NCBI GenBank assembly: GCA_945861565.1
Contig: CAMAUY010000019.1
Span: 1-63,671, forward strand
Reading direction: 5' to 3'
Origin: Akkermansia muciniphila
GTDB taxonomy: Bacteria; Verrucomicrobiota; Verrucomicrobiia; Limisphaerales; UBA9464
DNA length: 63,671 nt
Shown here piece by piece: positions 53,663 through 63,573 of this stretch. The notes below the pieces were generated by a model. It worked only from the letters and a program-made list of their open reading frames with translations, did not search any database and had not been told where the DNA came from. How positions within the stretch are numbered: position 1 is the stretch's first letter; each line of letters begins with the position of its first letter. The position numbers and the translations under genes were made by a program.

Positions 53663-55779
53663 GTTTTCTGGCTCCCTTGTTTCTTGTCGGGGCTCTCGCG
53701 ATTGCGGGCCCTGTAATTTTTCATCTGCTCCGCCAGAGCCCACGCGTCCGGGTGGCCTTCAGTTCGTTGATGTTCTTACGACCGACCCCGCCGCGCCCCA
53801 CTCGGAGGCGGCGATTGGACAATCTACTCCTGCTGGCGCTCCGCTGTCTCGCCCTCGGACTGTTGGCTCTCGGTTTTTCCCGTCCCTTTCGACGACAGGC
53901 CGTGGACCCGAGCCCTCCGGCCGGTCCGGGGAAACGCTTTGTCCTGTTGGTCGATACCAGTGCCAGCATGCGTCGCGCCGGGTTGTGGGCGGAGGCGCGT
54001 TCGGAGTTGGCGGCGCTTCTGGGGCGGGTGACGCCAGCGGATCGCGTGGCGATGTTAACCTTTGATCGAACCGTTCGATCGGTGATGTCCTTTGCGGAAT
54101 GGGAGGCAATGCCGCCGGGCGACCGGGCGGCCGGTGTCCTGGGACGGATCTCAGCGATAACGCCGGGTTGGGCCGGCACCCAACTGGCTGCTGCCCTGAT
54201 GCAGGGGGCCGAGATGTTGGTCGATTCCGAGGAGAAGACCCCGGGAATTCCGCGCCAAGTGGTGCTGGTGAGTGATCTGCAGGAGGGCGGCCACCTCGAG
54301 GCCTTGCAGTCCTTTGAGTGGCCGAAGGGAATCGAGCTTTCGGTCCGCCCCGTCGGTGCGAAGGCGGGGATCAATGCCGGTCTGCAGCGGGCCGCCGAGA
54401 GTGCGGACGCTCCCGATGCTTCGGCGGCACTGAAGCTTCGCGTGAGCAATGCCGCCGACTCAACCCGGGAACAGTTTCAGATCGCCTGGCGGCGTCCGGA
54501 TGGCAAGGCGGCCGGAGTCGCGCCGTTGGATGTCTATGTGCCGCCCGGTCAGAGTCGGATGGTTGCAATGGCCTTTCCCCAGACGGCCGCGGCCGCAGAC
54601 CGGGTCGTGTTGACGGGCGACGACGCCGAGTTCGACAACACCGTTTTCGTGGTTCCGCCGCCGACCAATCGACTCTCTGTGCTTTACCTGGGTGCGGATC
54701 CGGAAACGGAAAGCCGGTTGCCGCTTTACTTCCTTCGACGTGCCATCCAGTCGGGTGGGCACCATATCCGGGAGGTGCTGGCCCGGCCACCGTCCATGGC
54801 GATTTCGCCGACAGAACTGGAAGATGCCGCGATGGTGATCGTCGTTGATCCGCTGCCGGAGACAACGATCGCGCAACTGCGCCGTTACATGCTTGCCGGC
54901 CACACGGTGCTGGTCAGTCCGCGGACTCCGGCGGTGGCACCCACGCTGGCTGGGTTGCTGGGTGTGGATCGGATCGCGATGGATGAGGCACGCGTGGCGA
55001 GTTACGCAATGTTATCCGAGATCGATTTCCGACATCCGGCCTTTGCGCCGTTCGCGGACGCTCGGTTTCAGGACTTCACCAAAGTGCGCGTTTGGAAACA
55101 TCGCTCGATGGATCTTCGGTCTCTGCCGGCTGCCCGTGTCGTTGCCCGTTTTGATGACGGAGATCCGGCGTTCGTCGAGTTCCCGGCGGGTGGCGGCCGG
55201 GCGCTGGTGCTCACTTTTGGATGGCACCCGGAGGATAGTCAGTTGGCATTGTCCACGAAGTTCGTCCCCCTGATCTATGCGGTCGTGAATGCGGGAAGTG
55301 TCGTCGGCGAAACGGTGACCGCGGTGTTGGTTGGCGATTCATACACTTTGCCTGCCGTTCCCGCGGACCGGGCGAAGGAGACGATTCAGCTCCGAAGACC
55401 GGATGGAACAGAGATTGCAGTGACGGGCGGGACGGCGCAGTTTGCCGACACGATGGTCCCAGGAATCTATTCTTTTTCCGCCGCGGGCCGGGTGCATCGG
55501 TTTGCCGTCAATGTGGATCCGATGGAATCGCGCACGCGGCAAGTCGGGCTGGATGAATTGCCGCGGATTGCGGCGGTCGTTACCGTTCCGGCCGCCGGGC
55601 CGTCGGTGATCGGTCAATCCGGTCAATCAAAGACGTTGGAGGTTGCAGCCGAGATTGAGAGCCGTCAGAAACTCTGGCGCTGGGCCATTGCCGCGGCGTT
55701 GGCTGTTTTGCTCATTGAGACCCTCACAGCCGGCTGGATGGCCCGGAGAATACCCATGACGGAAGGAGTGAACCCGTGA
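53659..55779 (+). CDS. BatA-like membrane protein with VWA domain
   Basis: A 706-residue protein starting MSFLAPLFLVGALAIAGPVI, the BatA N-terminal module (FHLLRQSPRVRVAFSSLMFL), then a second helix and a VWA domain with MIDAS motif LLVDTSASM. The centre and C-terminal half are beta-rich periplasmic domains; a last helix (WAIAAALAVLLIETLTAGWM) anchors the end. Such proteins are linked to aerotolerance (Bat) in Bacteroidota. It is coupled by four-base overlaps to DUF58 and DUF4175. Confidence 0.85.
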   Translation: MSFLAPLFLVGALAIAGPVIFHLLRQSPRVRVAFSSLMFLRPTPPRPTRRRRLDNLLLLALRCLALGLLALGFSRPFRRQAVDPSPPAGPGKRFVLLVDTSASMRRAGLWAEARSELAALLGRVTPADRVAMLTFDRTVRSVMSFAEWEAMPPGDRAAGVLGRISAITPGWAGTQLAAALMQGAEMLVDSEEKTPGIPRQVVLVSDLQEGGHLEALQSFEWPKGIELSVRPVGAKAGINAGLQRAAESADAPDASAALKLRVSNAADSTREQFQIAWRRPDGKAAGVAPLDVYVPPGQSRMVAMAFPQTAAAADRVVLTGDDAEFDNTVFVVPPPTNRLSVLYLGADPETESRLPLYFLRRAIQSGGHHIREVLARPPSMAISPTELEDAAMVIVVDPLPETTIAQLRRYMLAGHTVLVSPRTPAVAPTLAGLLGVDRIAMDEARVASYAMLSEIDFRHPAFAPFADARFQDFTKVRVWKHRSMDLRSLPAARVVARFDDGDPAFVEFPAGGGRALVLTFGWHPEDSQLALSTKFVPLIYAVVNAGSVVGETVTAVLVGDSYTLPAVPADRAKETIQLRRPDGTEIAVTGGTAQFADTMVPGIYSFSAAGRVHRFAVNVDPMESRTRQVGLDELPRIAAVVTVPAAGPSVIGQSGQSKTLEVAAEIESRQKLWRWAIAAALAVLLIETLTAGWMARRIPMTEGVNP

Positions 55780-58700
55780 TCGATCCGGTGCTGACGGTGG
55801 CTTTGCGGCCGGTGTTTCGACGCCAGCGGCGGCGCGGCCTGCTGCGACGCTTAGCCACGGTGTGGACCCTGGCGGGAATCGTCGGGCTGCTTGGCCTCGG
55901 CGTGGGACCGTCGATCGGCGTCCCCGTCTTCTGGGCACGTGCGGTCATCGCCATCCTTGCCGTGCTCGGAATGGGATGGGCGCTCTGGCGATGCCAGCAG
56001 GCGCGTCCTGATTTTCGAGCGATTGCCGGTGCAGTCGAGGCGGCTCATCCGGATTTGCGCGGACTCTTGTTGACTGCTGTGCAGCAAGAGATGCCGGTGG
56101 ATCGAGATCTTGATTTCCTGCCCCGGCGGGTGGTTGAGTCCGCGATTGATCATGGAATGTCCCGCGACTGGCGGTCGGGGGTTCCGGCCCGAGACCTACG
56201 GTGGGCGCATGCCGCCCATCTGGGTGGATTGTTTCTGCTGCTCGCGGTCCTGGCGGCACCCTGGGGGCCGGTCAGCAAGCGGTTTCGATCCGGCCTTGCG
56301 AGCCGAGGACTTTCCGTAACTCCCGGTGATGCCATGGTCGAGAAGGGACAAAACCTCGTCGTGTTGGCCCGCTTGGGTGGGACCCTGCCGAGCCGTGCTG
56401 AATTGGTGGTGGAAGCGAATAACCAACCCCCTCGGCGAATTCCCCTCGTGCAGAGTCTGTCTGATCCGGTATTTGGCGGATCCGTCAGTGATGTCCGCCA
56501 AAACTTCCGGTATCATGTCGAGGTCGGCTCGAAGCGATCTCCAGTCTATCACGTGACGGTGTTCGAGTTTCCCCGGTTGGAGCGGGCGGATGCGGTGCTC
56601 ACGTTCCCTTCGTATACGGGTTTGGCTGCCCGGCGGATCGAGGACGTCCGCCGATTAAGCGCTGTGATGGAGTCCCGCCTGGATCTTTCTTTGCAGTTGA
56701 ATAAGCCCGTGACCGCCGCCCGTCTCGTGGTCCGCGGAGCCATCACCAACCGAATCCACCTGACCGTGGTGACCAATCAGGCTCGCGCATCCTTAAGTGA
56801 TTATCTGCTGCTCGCAAATCAAACCCTGGACCTTCAGTTGGTCGATTCCGACGGGCGCACGAATGCGGTGCCAGCGTCCTTTGTTATCGAAGTGTCGAGT
56901 AATCAAACACCCGAAATCCGGATCACATCGCCGCGGGGAGACTTGCGGCCCTCGCTGCTCGAGGAGATTTCCTACGAAGGACAGGTGTCGGACGATTTTG
57001 GAGTTATATCCTACGGGATTGCGTTTACCGCCGCCGATCGCGAAACGCAGTTCGTGGAATTGGGCGGAACCGTTCCCGGCCGGGAGAAGAAGAGCTTTCA
57101 ACACGTGCTCCGACTTGAAGACCTTAGTTTGAAACCGGATCAGTTGGTGTCCTGGTATGTTTGGGCGGATGATCTCGGACCCGACGGCTCCCGACGGCGG
57201 ACGACGGGCGACTTGTTTTTTGCGGAGATTCGACCCTTCGACGAAATTTTCCGGGAGAGCGCTGGAATGGAGGGCGGTGGCGGGGGAGGCGATTCGGATT
57301 CGGGCGGAGGGCCCGGCACCCGGCTGCTCGAATTGCAGAAGCAGATTCTGAATGCCACTTGGAAGCTGCAACGAGGAGACGGCCGGGCGGTGGATCGGCA
57401 ATATCGGGCCGACGCGGCAGTGGTCCTCGGGTCCCAAGAGCAGGCATTAAAGCAGGCGGAGCAGTCGGCCGAAGAGGCCACATCCGCCCGCGCGACCACC
57501 TCATGGACTGCGGTGATCGACGCCATGACGCGGGCGGTGGACCGGTTGACGGCGGCGACCAATGCCCGCCCGCCGCTGGCGCAAGCCCTCACCCATGAGC
57601 AGGCGGCGTTGGGGGCATTGCTGCAATTGCAGGCGCGTGAGTTTGAAGTGAGCCGCTCGCGAAATCGCAGCCGCGGTGGTGGTAGTGGTGGCGAGGGGCA
57701 AAACCAACGGCAGATTGACCAATTGGATCTCACTCAGTCTGAGAATCGGTATGAAACGCAACGTCAAGCACGGGCCAATCCGAAGCCCGAGCAGCGTGAA
57801 CAGTTGCAGGTCCTGAACCGGCTCCAGGAGTTGGCGCGCCGGCAGCAGGACTGGAATGAGCGGGTGAGAGAATTGCAGTCCGCACTTCAGGAAGCGCGGA
57901 CCGAGCCTGAGCGTGAGGAGCTTCGGCGCCGGTTGAAGCGATTGCAGGAGGAGCAACAGGACCTTCTCGCGGATACCGATGAATTGCGTCAACGGATGGA
58001 CCGACCGGATAACCAGTCTTCGATGCGCGAGGAGAGCCGTCAGCTGGACGAGACCCGCGAAGATTTGCGTCGAGCTGCCGAGTCGGCGGGAGAGGGGTCG
58101 ACTTCCCAAGCGCTCGCGTCCGGCACGCGGGCACAGCGGAAATTGCAGGACCTGAGAGAGCAGGTCCGCAAACAGAACGCGGGGGAATTCTCGGAACAGC
58201 TCCGTGAGCTTCGCTCGGATTCGCGAGAGTTGGCTCGCGGCCAAGCGGAAATTTCGCAGCAACTGGAGAATCAGGGGCGCCCGAGCCAGAAATCGCTGTC
58301 GGCACCTTCGGGTTCGGAAAAATTACTCGAACGTCTGGGTGCACAACGCACTCAAATGACCAACTTGGTGGAGCGTGCCACCGAACTTTCCCGCCAAACA
58401 GAATCTGCCGAACCGCTCGTCTCCCGTCACCTTGAGGAAACACTGCGCAAGTTTACCCAGGACGATGGAGCGAGCGCGCGGCGGTTGGAGAAGGATCTGG
58501 TCGACCAGGGCTTGCTCACGCGCCAAGTCTACGACCAGTTGAACTCGATCGCCGACTCCGATCAAGGGAAGTCCCTGGGAATTACGAAGGAATTGCTCCG
58601 CCAAGGGTTTAAGCCCCAGGCGGCCCGGGCGGAAAAGCAAGCCCTGACGATCGTGGAAAGTTTCAAGGGCGGAATCGAGAAGGCGGCGGAAAGCGTCCTA

Positions 58701-59441
58701 GGGGATGACACGGAGGCGTTGCGTGTCGCTCAACAAGAACTGGAAACCCTCGCGGATGAGATTCGACGGGAGATGGAACCAACCGGGGCTCCTCAAGCGG
58801 GGCCGGGAACGGATCCGTCGACGAACTCTCAGAATGCCGGGCCACCGACGCAGTCTTCGGGACAAGCGGGCCGACCGACCCCGGGAACAGAGGCCCCCGG
58901 AGAGTCATCGGATGGGGATGCCGGTGCCGAAGCGGGGCCGGTGCCAGGGAATCGTTCGCCCGGGCAGGCTGGAGGACAGGGGCGTGGAGCCCGCAATGCC
59001 CGTGGGGGAGGCGAGCCCGGATCGCGGGTACGCGAGGCGGCCGGCAACGGGGTGGGTGCGGGTATCGGATCCCGGACGCCGGGGTCGGTGGCAAACCGGG
59101 GGCCCTTGTTGGGGGAGGAATTTGGGCCCTGGGCCGATCGGCTTCGGGATGTCGAGGAAATGTTGGATGAACCGGAGTTGCGGAATGATGTGGCCGTAGC
59201 CCGGGAAAGTGCGCGACGACTGCGGCAGGAGTCCCGGCGTGAAAGGACCAAACCCGATTGGGCAGTTGTGCAATTGAAAGTGCTGAAGCCACTGGTGGAA
59301 GTTCGCAGCCGAATTGCCGAGGAGCTCGCCCGCCGTGGTTCGAGGGAGGCGTTGGTTCCGATTGATCGAGATCCGGTTCCTGGCCGCTACACCGATCTCG
59401 TCCGTCGTTATTACGAGGATCTCGGAAAGGATCGGCGCTAA
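55776..59441 (+). CDS. DUF4175 protein with long coiled coil
   Basis: A 1221-residue inner-membrane protein. The N-terminus has two or three helices (about 27-47, 52-68, 148-165). Two or three beta-domains follow, then from about residue 640 to 950 a Gln/Arg/Glu-rich coiled coil (REELRRRLKRLQEEQQDLLA), a Gly/Pro/Ser linker near 1010-1110 and a compact C-terminal domain (WADRLRDVEEMLDEPELRND). It is the scaffold-like member of MoxR/DUF58 trains. The C-terminal DUF4175-type end is intact. A TAA ends it four bases before the next ATG. Confidence 0.85.
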   Translation: MIDPVLTVALRPVFRRQRRRGLLRRLATVWTLAGIVGLLGLGVGPSIGVPVFWARAVIAILAVLGMGWALWRCQQARPDFRAIAGAVEAAHPDLRGLLLTAVQQEMPVDRDLDFLPRRVVESAIDHGMSRDWRSGVPARDLRWAHAAHLGGLFLLLAVLAAPWGPVSKRFRSGLASRGLSVTPGDAMVEKGQNLVVLARLGGTLPSRAELVVEANNQPPRRIPLVQSLSDPVFGGSVSDVRQNFRYHVEVGSKRSPVYHVTVFEFPRLERADAVLTFPSYTGLAARRIEDVRRLSAVMESRLDLSLQLNKPVTAARLVVRGAITNRIHLTVVTNQARASLSDYLLLANQTLDLQLVDSDGRTNAVPASFVIEVSSNQTPEIRITSPRGDLRPSLLEEISYEGQVSDDFGVISYGIAFTAADRETQFVELGGTVPGREKKSFQHVLRLEDLSLKPDQLVSWYVWADDLGPDGSRRRTTGDLFFAEIRPFDEIFRESAGMEGGGGGGDSDSGGGPGTRLLELQKQILNATWKLQRGDGRAVDRQYRADAAVVLGSQEQALKQAEQSAEEATSARATTSWTAVIDAMTRAVDRLTAATNARPPLAQALTHEQAALGALLQLQAREFEVSRSRNRSRGGGSGGEGQNQRQIDQLDLTQSENRYETQRQARANPKPEQREQLQVLNRLQELARRQQDWNERVRELQSALQEARTEPEREELRRRLKRLQEEQQDLLADTDELRQRMDRPDNQSSMREESRQLDETREDLRRAAESAGEGSTSQALASGTRAQRKLQDLREQVRKQNAGEFSEQLRELRSDSRELARGQAEISQQLENQGRPSQKSLSAPSGSEKLLERLGAQRTQMTNLVERATELSRQTESAEPLVSRHLEETLRKFTQDDGASARRLEKDLVDQGLLTRQVYDQLNSIADSDQGKSLGITKELLRQGFKPQAARAEKQALTIVESFKGGIEKAAESVLGDDTEALRVAQQELETLADEIRREMEPTGAPQAGPGTDPSTNSQNAGPPTQSSGQAGRPTPGTEAPGESSDGDAGAEAGPVPGNRSPGQAGGQGRGARNARGGGEPGSRVREAAGNGVGAGIGSRTPGSVANRGPLLGEEFGPWADRLRDVEEMLDEPELRNDVAVARESARRLRQESRRERTKPDWAVVQLKVLKPLVEVRSRIAEELARRGSREALVPIDRDPVPGRYTDLVRRYYEDLGKDRR

Positions 59442-59445
59442 TTCG

Positions 59446-61827
59446 ATGTTGGCCGCGGCCCTCACCTTCGCGGATGGAAACCAGATACCGCTGGCGATCG
59501 GCCTGCTCGGTGTCCTGGCTGTGGTCCTTTGGTGGAGCTACCGCCGGACGGATGCCATCGGGGTACGCTGGGGTGGGCGGATTCTGAAATGGCTCGGTTT
59601 GATGGCCTTGGTTCTTTGCCTCCTGGAACCGCGTTGGATCGACCAGCGGGCCCGACCTGGCGCCAACCTGTTTGCCGTGGTCGCTGACAACAGCCAGGGC
59701 CTGCAAATTCACGATCCGGATGCGTCGCTCTCCCGCGGTCAACACTTGCGCGAGTTGCTTAATCCCGACGTGTCTCCCTGGTTGCCTGAGATCGAAAAAC
59801 ACTTCGAACTGCGGCGCTACCTGTTTGATGTCCGGTTGCAGAATGTCCGGGATTTTGGCCTCCTGAACTTCGAGGGGCCTGCCTCGCGGATTTTGGGAGC
59901 GCTGCGGACGGTGGCCGACCGCCATCAGGGGAGGCCCCTCGCGGGAGTACTGCTGCTAACCGACGGTAATGCCACGGATTTGCCGGAGACGATGCCGGAC
60001 CTGGCGGGTCTTCCGCCCGTTTATCCGGTGGTCTTGGGCGGGCGCGAGGCTCCCCGTGACCTCTCGCTCCAATCGGTCACGGTAAACCCGACTTCGTTCG
60101 AGGATGCCCCTGTTTCATTGCAGGCCGTCGTGCAGGCCGGCGGATTTCCGGGACGCGATGTCGTCGCCAATCTGCGGGATGTGGCCGGACAATCACTCGG
60201 TCGTCAGGTGCTGCGTGTGCCGGCCGACGAGTCGCCACTCCATTTTCGATTTCAATTTCGTCCGGCAAAACCGGGACTCTCCTTTTGCGAACTCGAAGTC
60301 GCCCTCGCGGCCTCCGGGACGGGTTCTGTTCGCTCGAATGCCGCCCCGGAAGAAGCGACCCTGGCAAACAACCGGCGAGTGGCTGTCGTCGACCGCGGGC
60401 AGGGTCCGTACCGCGTGCTATACGTATCCGGCCGGCCGAATTGGGAGTATAAGTTTCTCAATCGCGCCGTGCAGGGAGACGATCAGATCCAGATGGTTGG
60501 ATTGATTCGGGTTGCCAAGCGCGAGCCGAAATTGGAATTCCGCGGGCGCGCAGGCGAGACCAGTAATCCCCTCTTCCGCGGTTTCGGCGAACAAGCGCGC
60601 GAGGAAGTGGAGCGTTATGACCAGCCCGTTCTCGTGCGCCTCAATACACGGGATGAGCTCGAGCTCCGCGCAGGTTTCCCCCGGGTGCCCGAAGATCTCT
60701 ACGGCTACCACGCGGTGATCGTCGACGATCTCGAAGCCGGGTTCTTCGGTGCTGATCAGGCGATGCTGCTGCAGCGATTCGTCTCCGAACGCGGCGGTGG
60801 GTTTCTCATGCTGGGTGGTATGGAATCCCTGGCCGCCGGCCAGTACCATCGTACCGCCATCGGTGACCTCTTGCCGGTCTATCTCGACCGAATCCCGGAA
60901 CGTCCGCCCCCAGGACCCGTCCGCTGGAATCTATCACGCGAGGGCTGGCTGCAACCGTGGGCGCGATTGCGGGAGGGCGAAGCAGACGAAAAAGTTCGCG
61001 TCGAAAATATGCCCGCGTTCGAAGTGTTAAATCCCGTCGGCGGACTGAAACCGGGTGCCAGCGTCGTCGCCACCGCGATCGACGCCTCCGGTCGCGAAGT
61101 TCCCGCCCTGGCCATTCAGCGATTTGGACGGGGTAGGTCCGGTGTGTTGACGATTGGGGATTTCTGGCGCTGGGGGATGCGGGATCCCGCGGCACGCGAG
61201 GACATGGAGAAGGCTTGGCGACAATTGGTTCGCTGGCTGGTGACGGATGTTCCCCGCCGGGTGGAATTAATCGCCAACACGTCCCGCGTCGCGAGCGGGG
61301 AAGGGATCACCCTTCAGGTGCGAGTCCGAGATCCTCGCTTTCAACCCCTCGACGACGCCGGGGTGCAGTTAGTCATTCAACCTGTCTTTTTCAGTAATAG
61401 TCCGCCCAGTTTGATGACCAATATCATCCGCTTGGTGGCCGAACCTTCGGCCGCGGAGCCGGGGCTCTATGAAGCCGTGTTTGTGCCGCATCTTACTGGC
61501 GGATTCCTCGCCACGGCATTGGTCACCAATTCCGTGGGGGCGGAGGTCGGGCGAGCCGAGGCGGGCTGGAGCAGCGATCTTGCGGCGGAAGAGTTCCGTT
61601 CACTGACTCCGAACCGAAGTTTGCTGGAGAATATTGCCCGTATTACCGGCGGCGAGGTGTTGGAGCCTGCCCAACTCGGGAATTTCGCTCGCAAAATTCC
61701 CGGCCGTCCCGCTCCGATCATGGAGGCCACAACGTCGCCGGCCTGGCATACGCCGTGGTGGTTTACCTTCGCTCTGGGTTGTTTTCTTGTGGAGTGGGGC
61801 CTTCGCCGCTTGCGAGGCCTTCCCTGA
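59446..61827 (+). CDS. VWA/glutamine amidotransferase-like membrane protein
   Basis: A 793-residue protein with two N-terminal helices (IPLAIGLLGVLAVVLWW; ILKWLGLMALVLCLLEP), a degenerate VWA region (VVADNSQGLQ in MIDAS position, then LLLTDGNATDLPE), and a class-I glutamine-amidotransferase-like fold around YRVLYVSGRPNWEYKFLNRA and GGGFLMLGGMESLAAGQYHR. The residue at the usual nucleophile position (LGGMES) is not Cys, so it is probably not a working amidotransferase. A last C-terminal helix (WWFTFALGCFLVEWGLRRL) is present. ATG at 59446 gives the proper membrane topology. Confidence 0.82.
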   Translation: MLAAALTFADGNQIPLAIGLLGVLAVVLWWSYRRTDAIGVRWGGRILKWLGLMALVLCLLEPRWIDQRARPGANLFAVVADNSQGLQIHDPDASLSRGQHLRELLNPDVSPWLPEIEKHFELRRYLFDVRLQNVRDFGLLNFEGPASRILGALRTVADRHQGRPLAGVLLLTDGNATDLPETMPDLAGLPPVYPVVLGGREAPRDLSLQSVTVNPTSFEDAPVSLQAVVQAGGFPGRDVVANLRDVAGQSLGRQVLRVPADESPLHFRFQFRPAKPGLSFCELEVALAASGTGSVRSNAAPEEATLANNRRVAVVDRGQGPYRVLYVSGRPNWEYKFLNRAVQGDDQIQMVGLIRVAKREPKLEFRGRAGETSNPLFRGFGEQAREEVERYDQPVLVRLNTRDELELRAGFPRVPEDLYGYHAVIVDDLEAGFFGADQAMLLQRFVSERGGGFLMLGGMESLAAGQYHRTAIGDLLPVYLDRIPERPPPGPVRWNLSREGWLQPWARLREGEADEKVRVENMPAFEVLNPVGGLKPGASVVATAIDASGREVPALAIQRFGRGRSGVLTIGDFWRWGMRDPAAREDMEKAWRQLVRWLVTDVPRRVELIANTSRVASGEGITLQVRVRDPRFQPLDDAGVQLVIQPVFFSNSPPSLMTNIIRLVAEPSAAEPGLYEAVFVPHLTGGFLATALVTNSVGAEVGRAEAGWSSDLAAEEFRSLTPNRSLLENIARITGGEVLEPAQLGNFARKIPGRPAPIMEATTSPAWHTPWWFTFALGCFLVEWGLRRLRGLP

Positions 61828-61850
61828 TACTTGGCTATTTCTCTTCCCTA

Positions 61851-62822
61851 ATGCACGCGTCAACTCTTCGCTGCCTCACCCTCTTGATCGCATTCGCAAT
61901 CGGAATTGACCGGGGTGACGCGGCCGATGCCGACGGGCGGGCGGTCCAACACTCGGTTTGGCTCGTCATGGGTGCTTCCGGTGACCCGGATCTTGCGGAT
62001 GGTTTTCTTCGACAGGCCCGCACGTGGCAGGAGACGGCCGCCCGCGCCGGCATTACCGCCGGCTTGATTGGAGATTCGCCGGAGAACCCGACGAATGACT
62101 GGTCCCGCCTCCGGGATGCCCTTGCCGGCGAACCGCCCAATGGGAATGAAGAGCTCTGGTTGGTTCTGATCGGCCACGGTACGTTCGACGGACGGGAAGC
62201 GAAATTCAACCTGCGCGGGCCGGATGTCTCGGCGACCGAACTTGCCAATTGGCTGAATCCAATCCATCGGCCGGTGATCGTCGTCGACACCACCTCCGCG
62301 AGCGCTCCGTTTCTAAACAAATTGAAGGCGACCAACCGTGTGGTCGTCACGGCAACCCGCAGTGGGAATGAACAAAACTATTCGCGGTTTGGATCGTTCC
62401 TCGCCGAGTCCATCGCGGATCCCGCTGCCGATCTGGATCAGGATGGACAGACGTCCTTGCTCGAAGCCTTTCTTTCCGCATCTCACCGAAGTGCGGAGTT
62501 CTATCAATCCGCGGGACGTCTCGCGACGGAGCATGCCCTCCTCGATGACAACGGCGACGGGCAGGGCACGCCGGCAGATTGGTTCCGCGGCATCTTGGCG
62601 GTCAAGAAACCCAAGAAGGATGTCCGGGTCGATGGGCTTCGCGCGCATCAGGTGAATCTCGTGCCCTCGGCGGCGGAGCGGCAATTGACCCCGGAACGTC
62701 GTCGGCAACGGGACGAACTCGAGCGTCAGGTTGCGCGCCTTCGGGACGAAAAGACGCGCCTGTCCGAGGCGGAGTACTATGCCCGGCTCGAGAAGCTGCT
62801 GCTCGAACTGGCGCGTATTTGA
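61851..62822 (+). CDS. Caspase-like fold protein, catalytic Cys not seen
   Basis: A 323-residue exported protein with a signal segment (TLRCLTLLIAFAIGIDRGDA). The core resembles a caspase/legumain (C13/C14) fold: LWLVLIGHGTFDGREAKFNL has the catalytic-type His (GHG), and the strand that should end in the nucleophile reads VIVVDTTSASAPFLNKL, with no Cys. Later DLDQDGQTSLLEAFLSASHR and LDDNGDGQGTPADWF look like two calcium-binding EF-hand-type loops. The end is a helical coiled coil (ELERQVARLRDEKTRLSE). It closes the MoxR/DUF4175 train; the protease reading depends on the fold alone. Confidence 0.65.
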   Translation: MHASTLRCLTLLIAFAIGIDRGDAADADGRAVQHSVWLVMGASGDPDLADGFLRQARTWQETAARAGITAGLIGDSPENPTNDWSRLRDALAGEPPNGNEELWLVLIGHGTFDGREAKFNLRGPDVSATELANWLNPIHRPVIVVDTTSASAPFLNKLKATNRVVVTATRSGNEQNYSRFGSFLAESIADPAADLDQDGQTSLLEAFLSASHRSAEFYQSAGRLATEHALLDDNGDGQGTPADWFRGILAVKKPKKDVRVDGLRAHQVNLVPSAAERQLTPERRRQRDELERQVARLRDEKTRLSEAEYYARLEKLLLELARI

Positions 62823-63233
62823 GGAATTTTGGCCTCGGCTGGATGGTCAGTGTCGCGGCCGCCGCTGAGCTCTAGTCGTTGGCGGAATCACGGACATCGC
62901 CATGAAAGGCAGAATACCGATTCTTGTCCGGCACGCTGGGGAATGGGAGACCGCAAGTGGACGAGGGATTTGGTTTAAACACGTCTTGGTCTTTATCACT
63001 TTCATGCGAACTACTTATAAACAAAGTAAACCCAGTTTTCGAAAGTTCCCGTGGTCCGCGACCACGTCGAACTTTTCAAGAGTCGCGACGGGCCGGTTTC
63101 ATTCTATATTTCAGGCCAGTCAATCATCGAGTTCGTTTGAATCCAGACCTCCCAAAAATCATACAGCGTCTCATGGAAATCAGGGCGGACAGTACATTTG
63201 TCATCCTCCATTGGACTTTGGCCCAAACATACT

Positions 63234-63269
63234 GTTCGGCCCGGCCAATCTCTATGTTCAACATGAGCG
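63234..63269 (+). repeat. 36-base direct repeat, copy 1
   Basis: GTTCGGCCCGGCCAATCTCT and the following ATGTTCAACATGAGCG recur at 63489-63524 with two mismatches near the start. The spurious translation LMLNIEIG is common in Verrucomicrobiota intergenic repeats. Confidence 0.8.
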
Positions 63270-63279
63270 CCAGGTTTTG

Positions 63280-63315
63280 ATTCGTGGTATTCGTGGTATT
63301 CGTGGTATTCGTGGG
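63280..63315 (+). repeat. Tandem repeat ATTCGTGGT x4
   Basis: Four nine-base units; the last ends in GGG instead of GGT. It is directly followed by an inverted-repeat stem. Confidence 0.85.
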
Positions 63316-63344
63316 CACACCCGCATTTTCTTTTGCCCACGAAT
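63307..63344. repeat. 11-bp inverted repeat
   Basis: ATTCGTGGGCA (63307-63317) and TGCCCACGAAT (63334-63344) are perfectly complementary with a 16-base loop containing TTTTCTTTT-like pyrimidines. It could act as a bidirectional terminator after the caspase-like gene. Confidence 0.6.
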
Positions 63345-63488
63345 CACACCAATCACACGAATGCCTGAGCCGATTGACGCTGGTGTTCTTCGAGGTCCGG
63401 AGGCTGAACCAGGCTGCTCCAGTGAGCGCGCCGGTTGCGTCGTGGTTCCGTGCCGGATGCCCTCGGCGGCGCGTCACTGAGCTGCAGC

Positions 63489-63524
63489 GTTCGGTCGGGC
63501 CAATCTCTATGTTCAACATGAGCG
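63489..63524 (+). repeat. 36-base direct repeat, copy 2
   Basis: Second copy of 63234-63269, with two mismatches. Confidence 0.8.
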
Positions 63525-63573
63525 TATGCGTCCGGTGAACCCCATCTATTTTACTGCCCGATGACCTGCCAAG

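Larger units (their letters stand above)
62823..63572. other. Repeat-rich intergenic stretch
   Basis: 750 bases after the MoxR train with no supported gene. It contains a 36-base direct repeat (63234-63269, 63489-63524), a nine-base tandem array (63280-63315) and an 11-base inverted repeat (63307-63317 with 63334-63344). Small ORFs here have no coding character. Confidence 0.7.

Noticed and set aside
57501..58262. Leucine-rich 253-residue minus-strand frame
   Set aside because: It is the antisense of the Gln/Glu/Arg coiled coil of the DUF4175 gene.
63280..63315. CRISPR-like array
   Set aside because: Units are nine bases with no spacers, so it is a simple tandem repeat.
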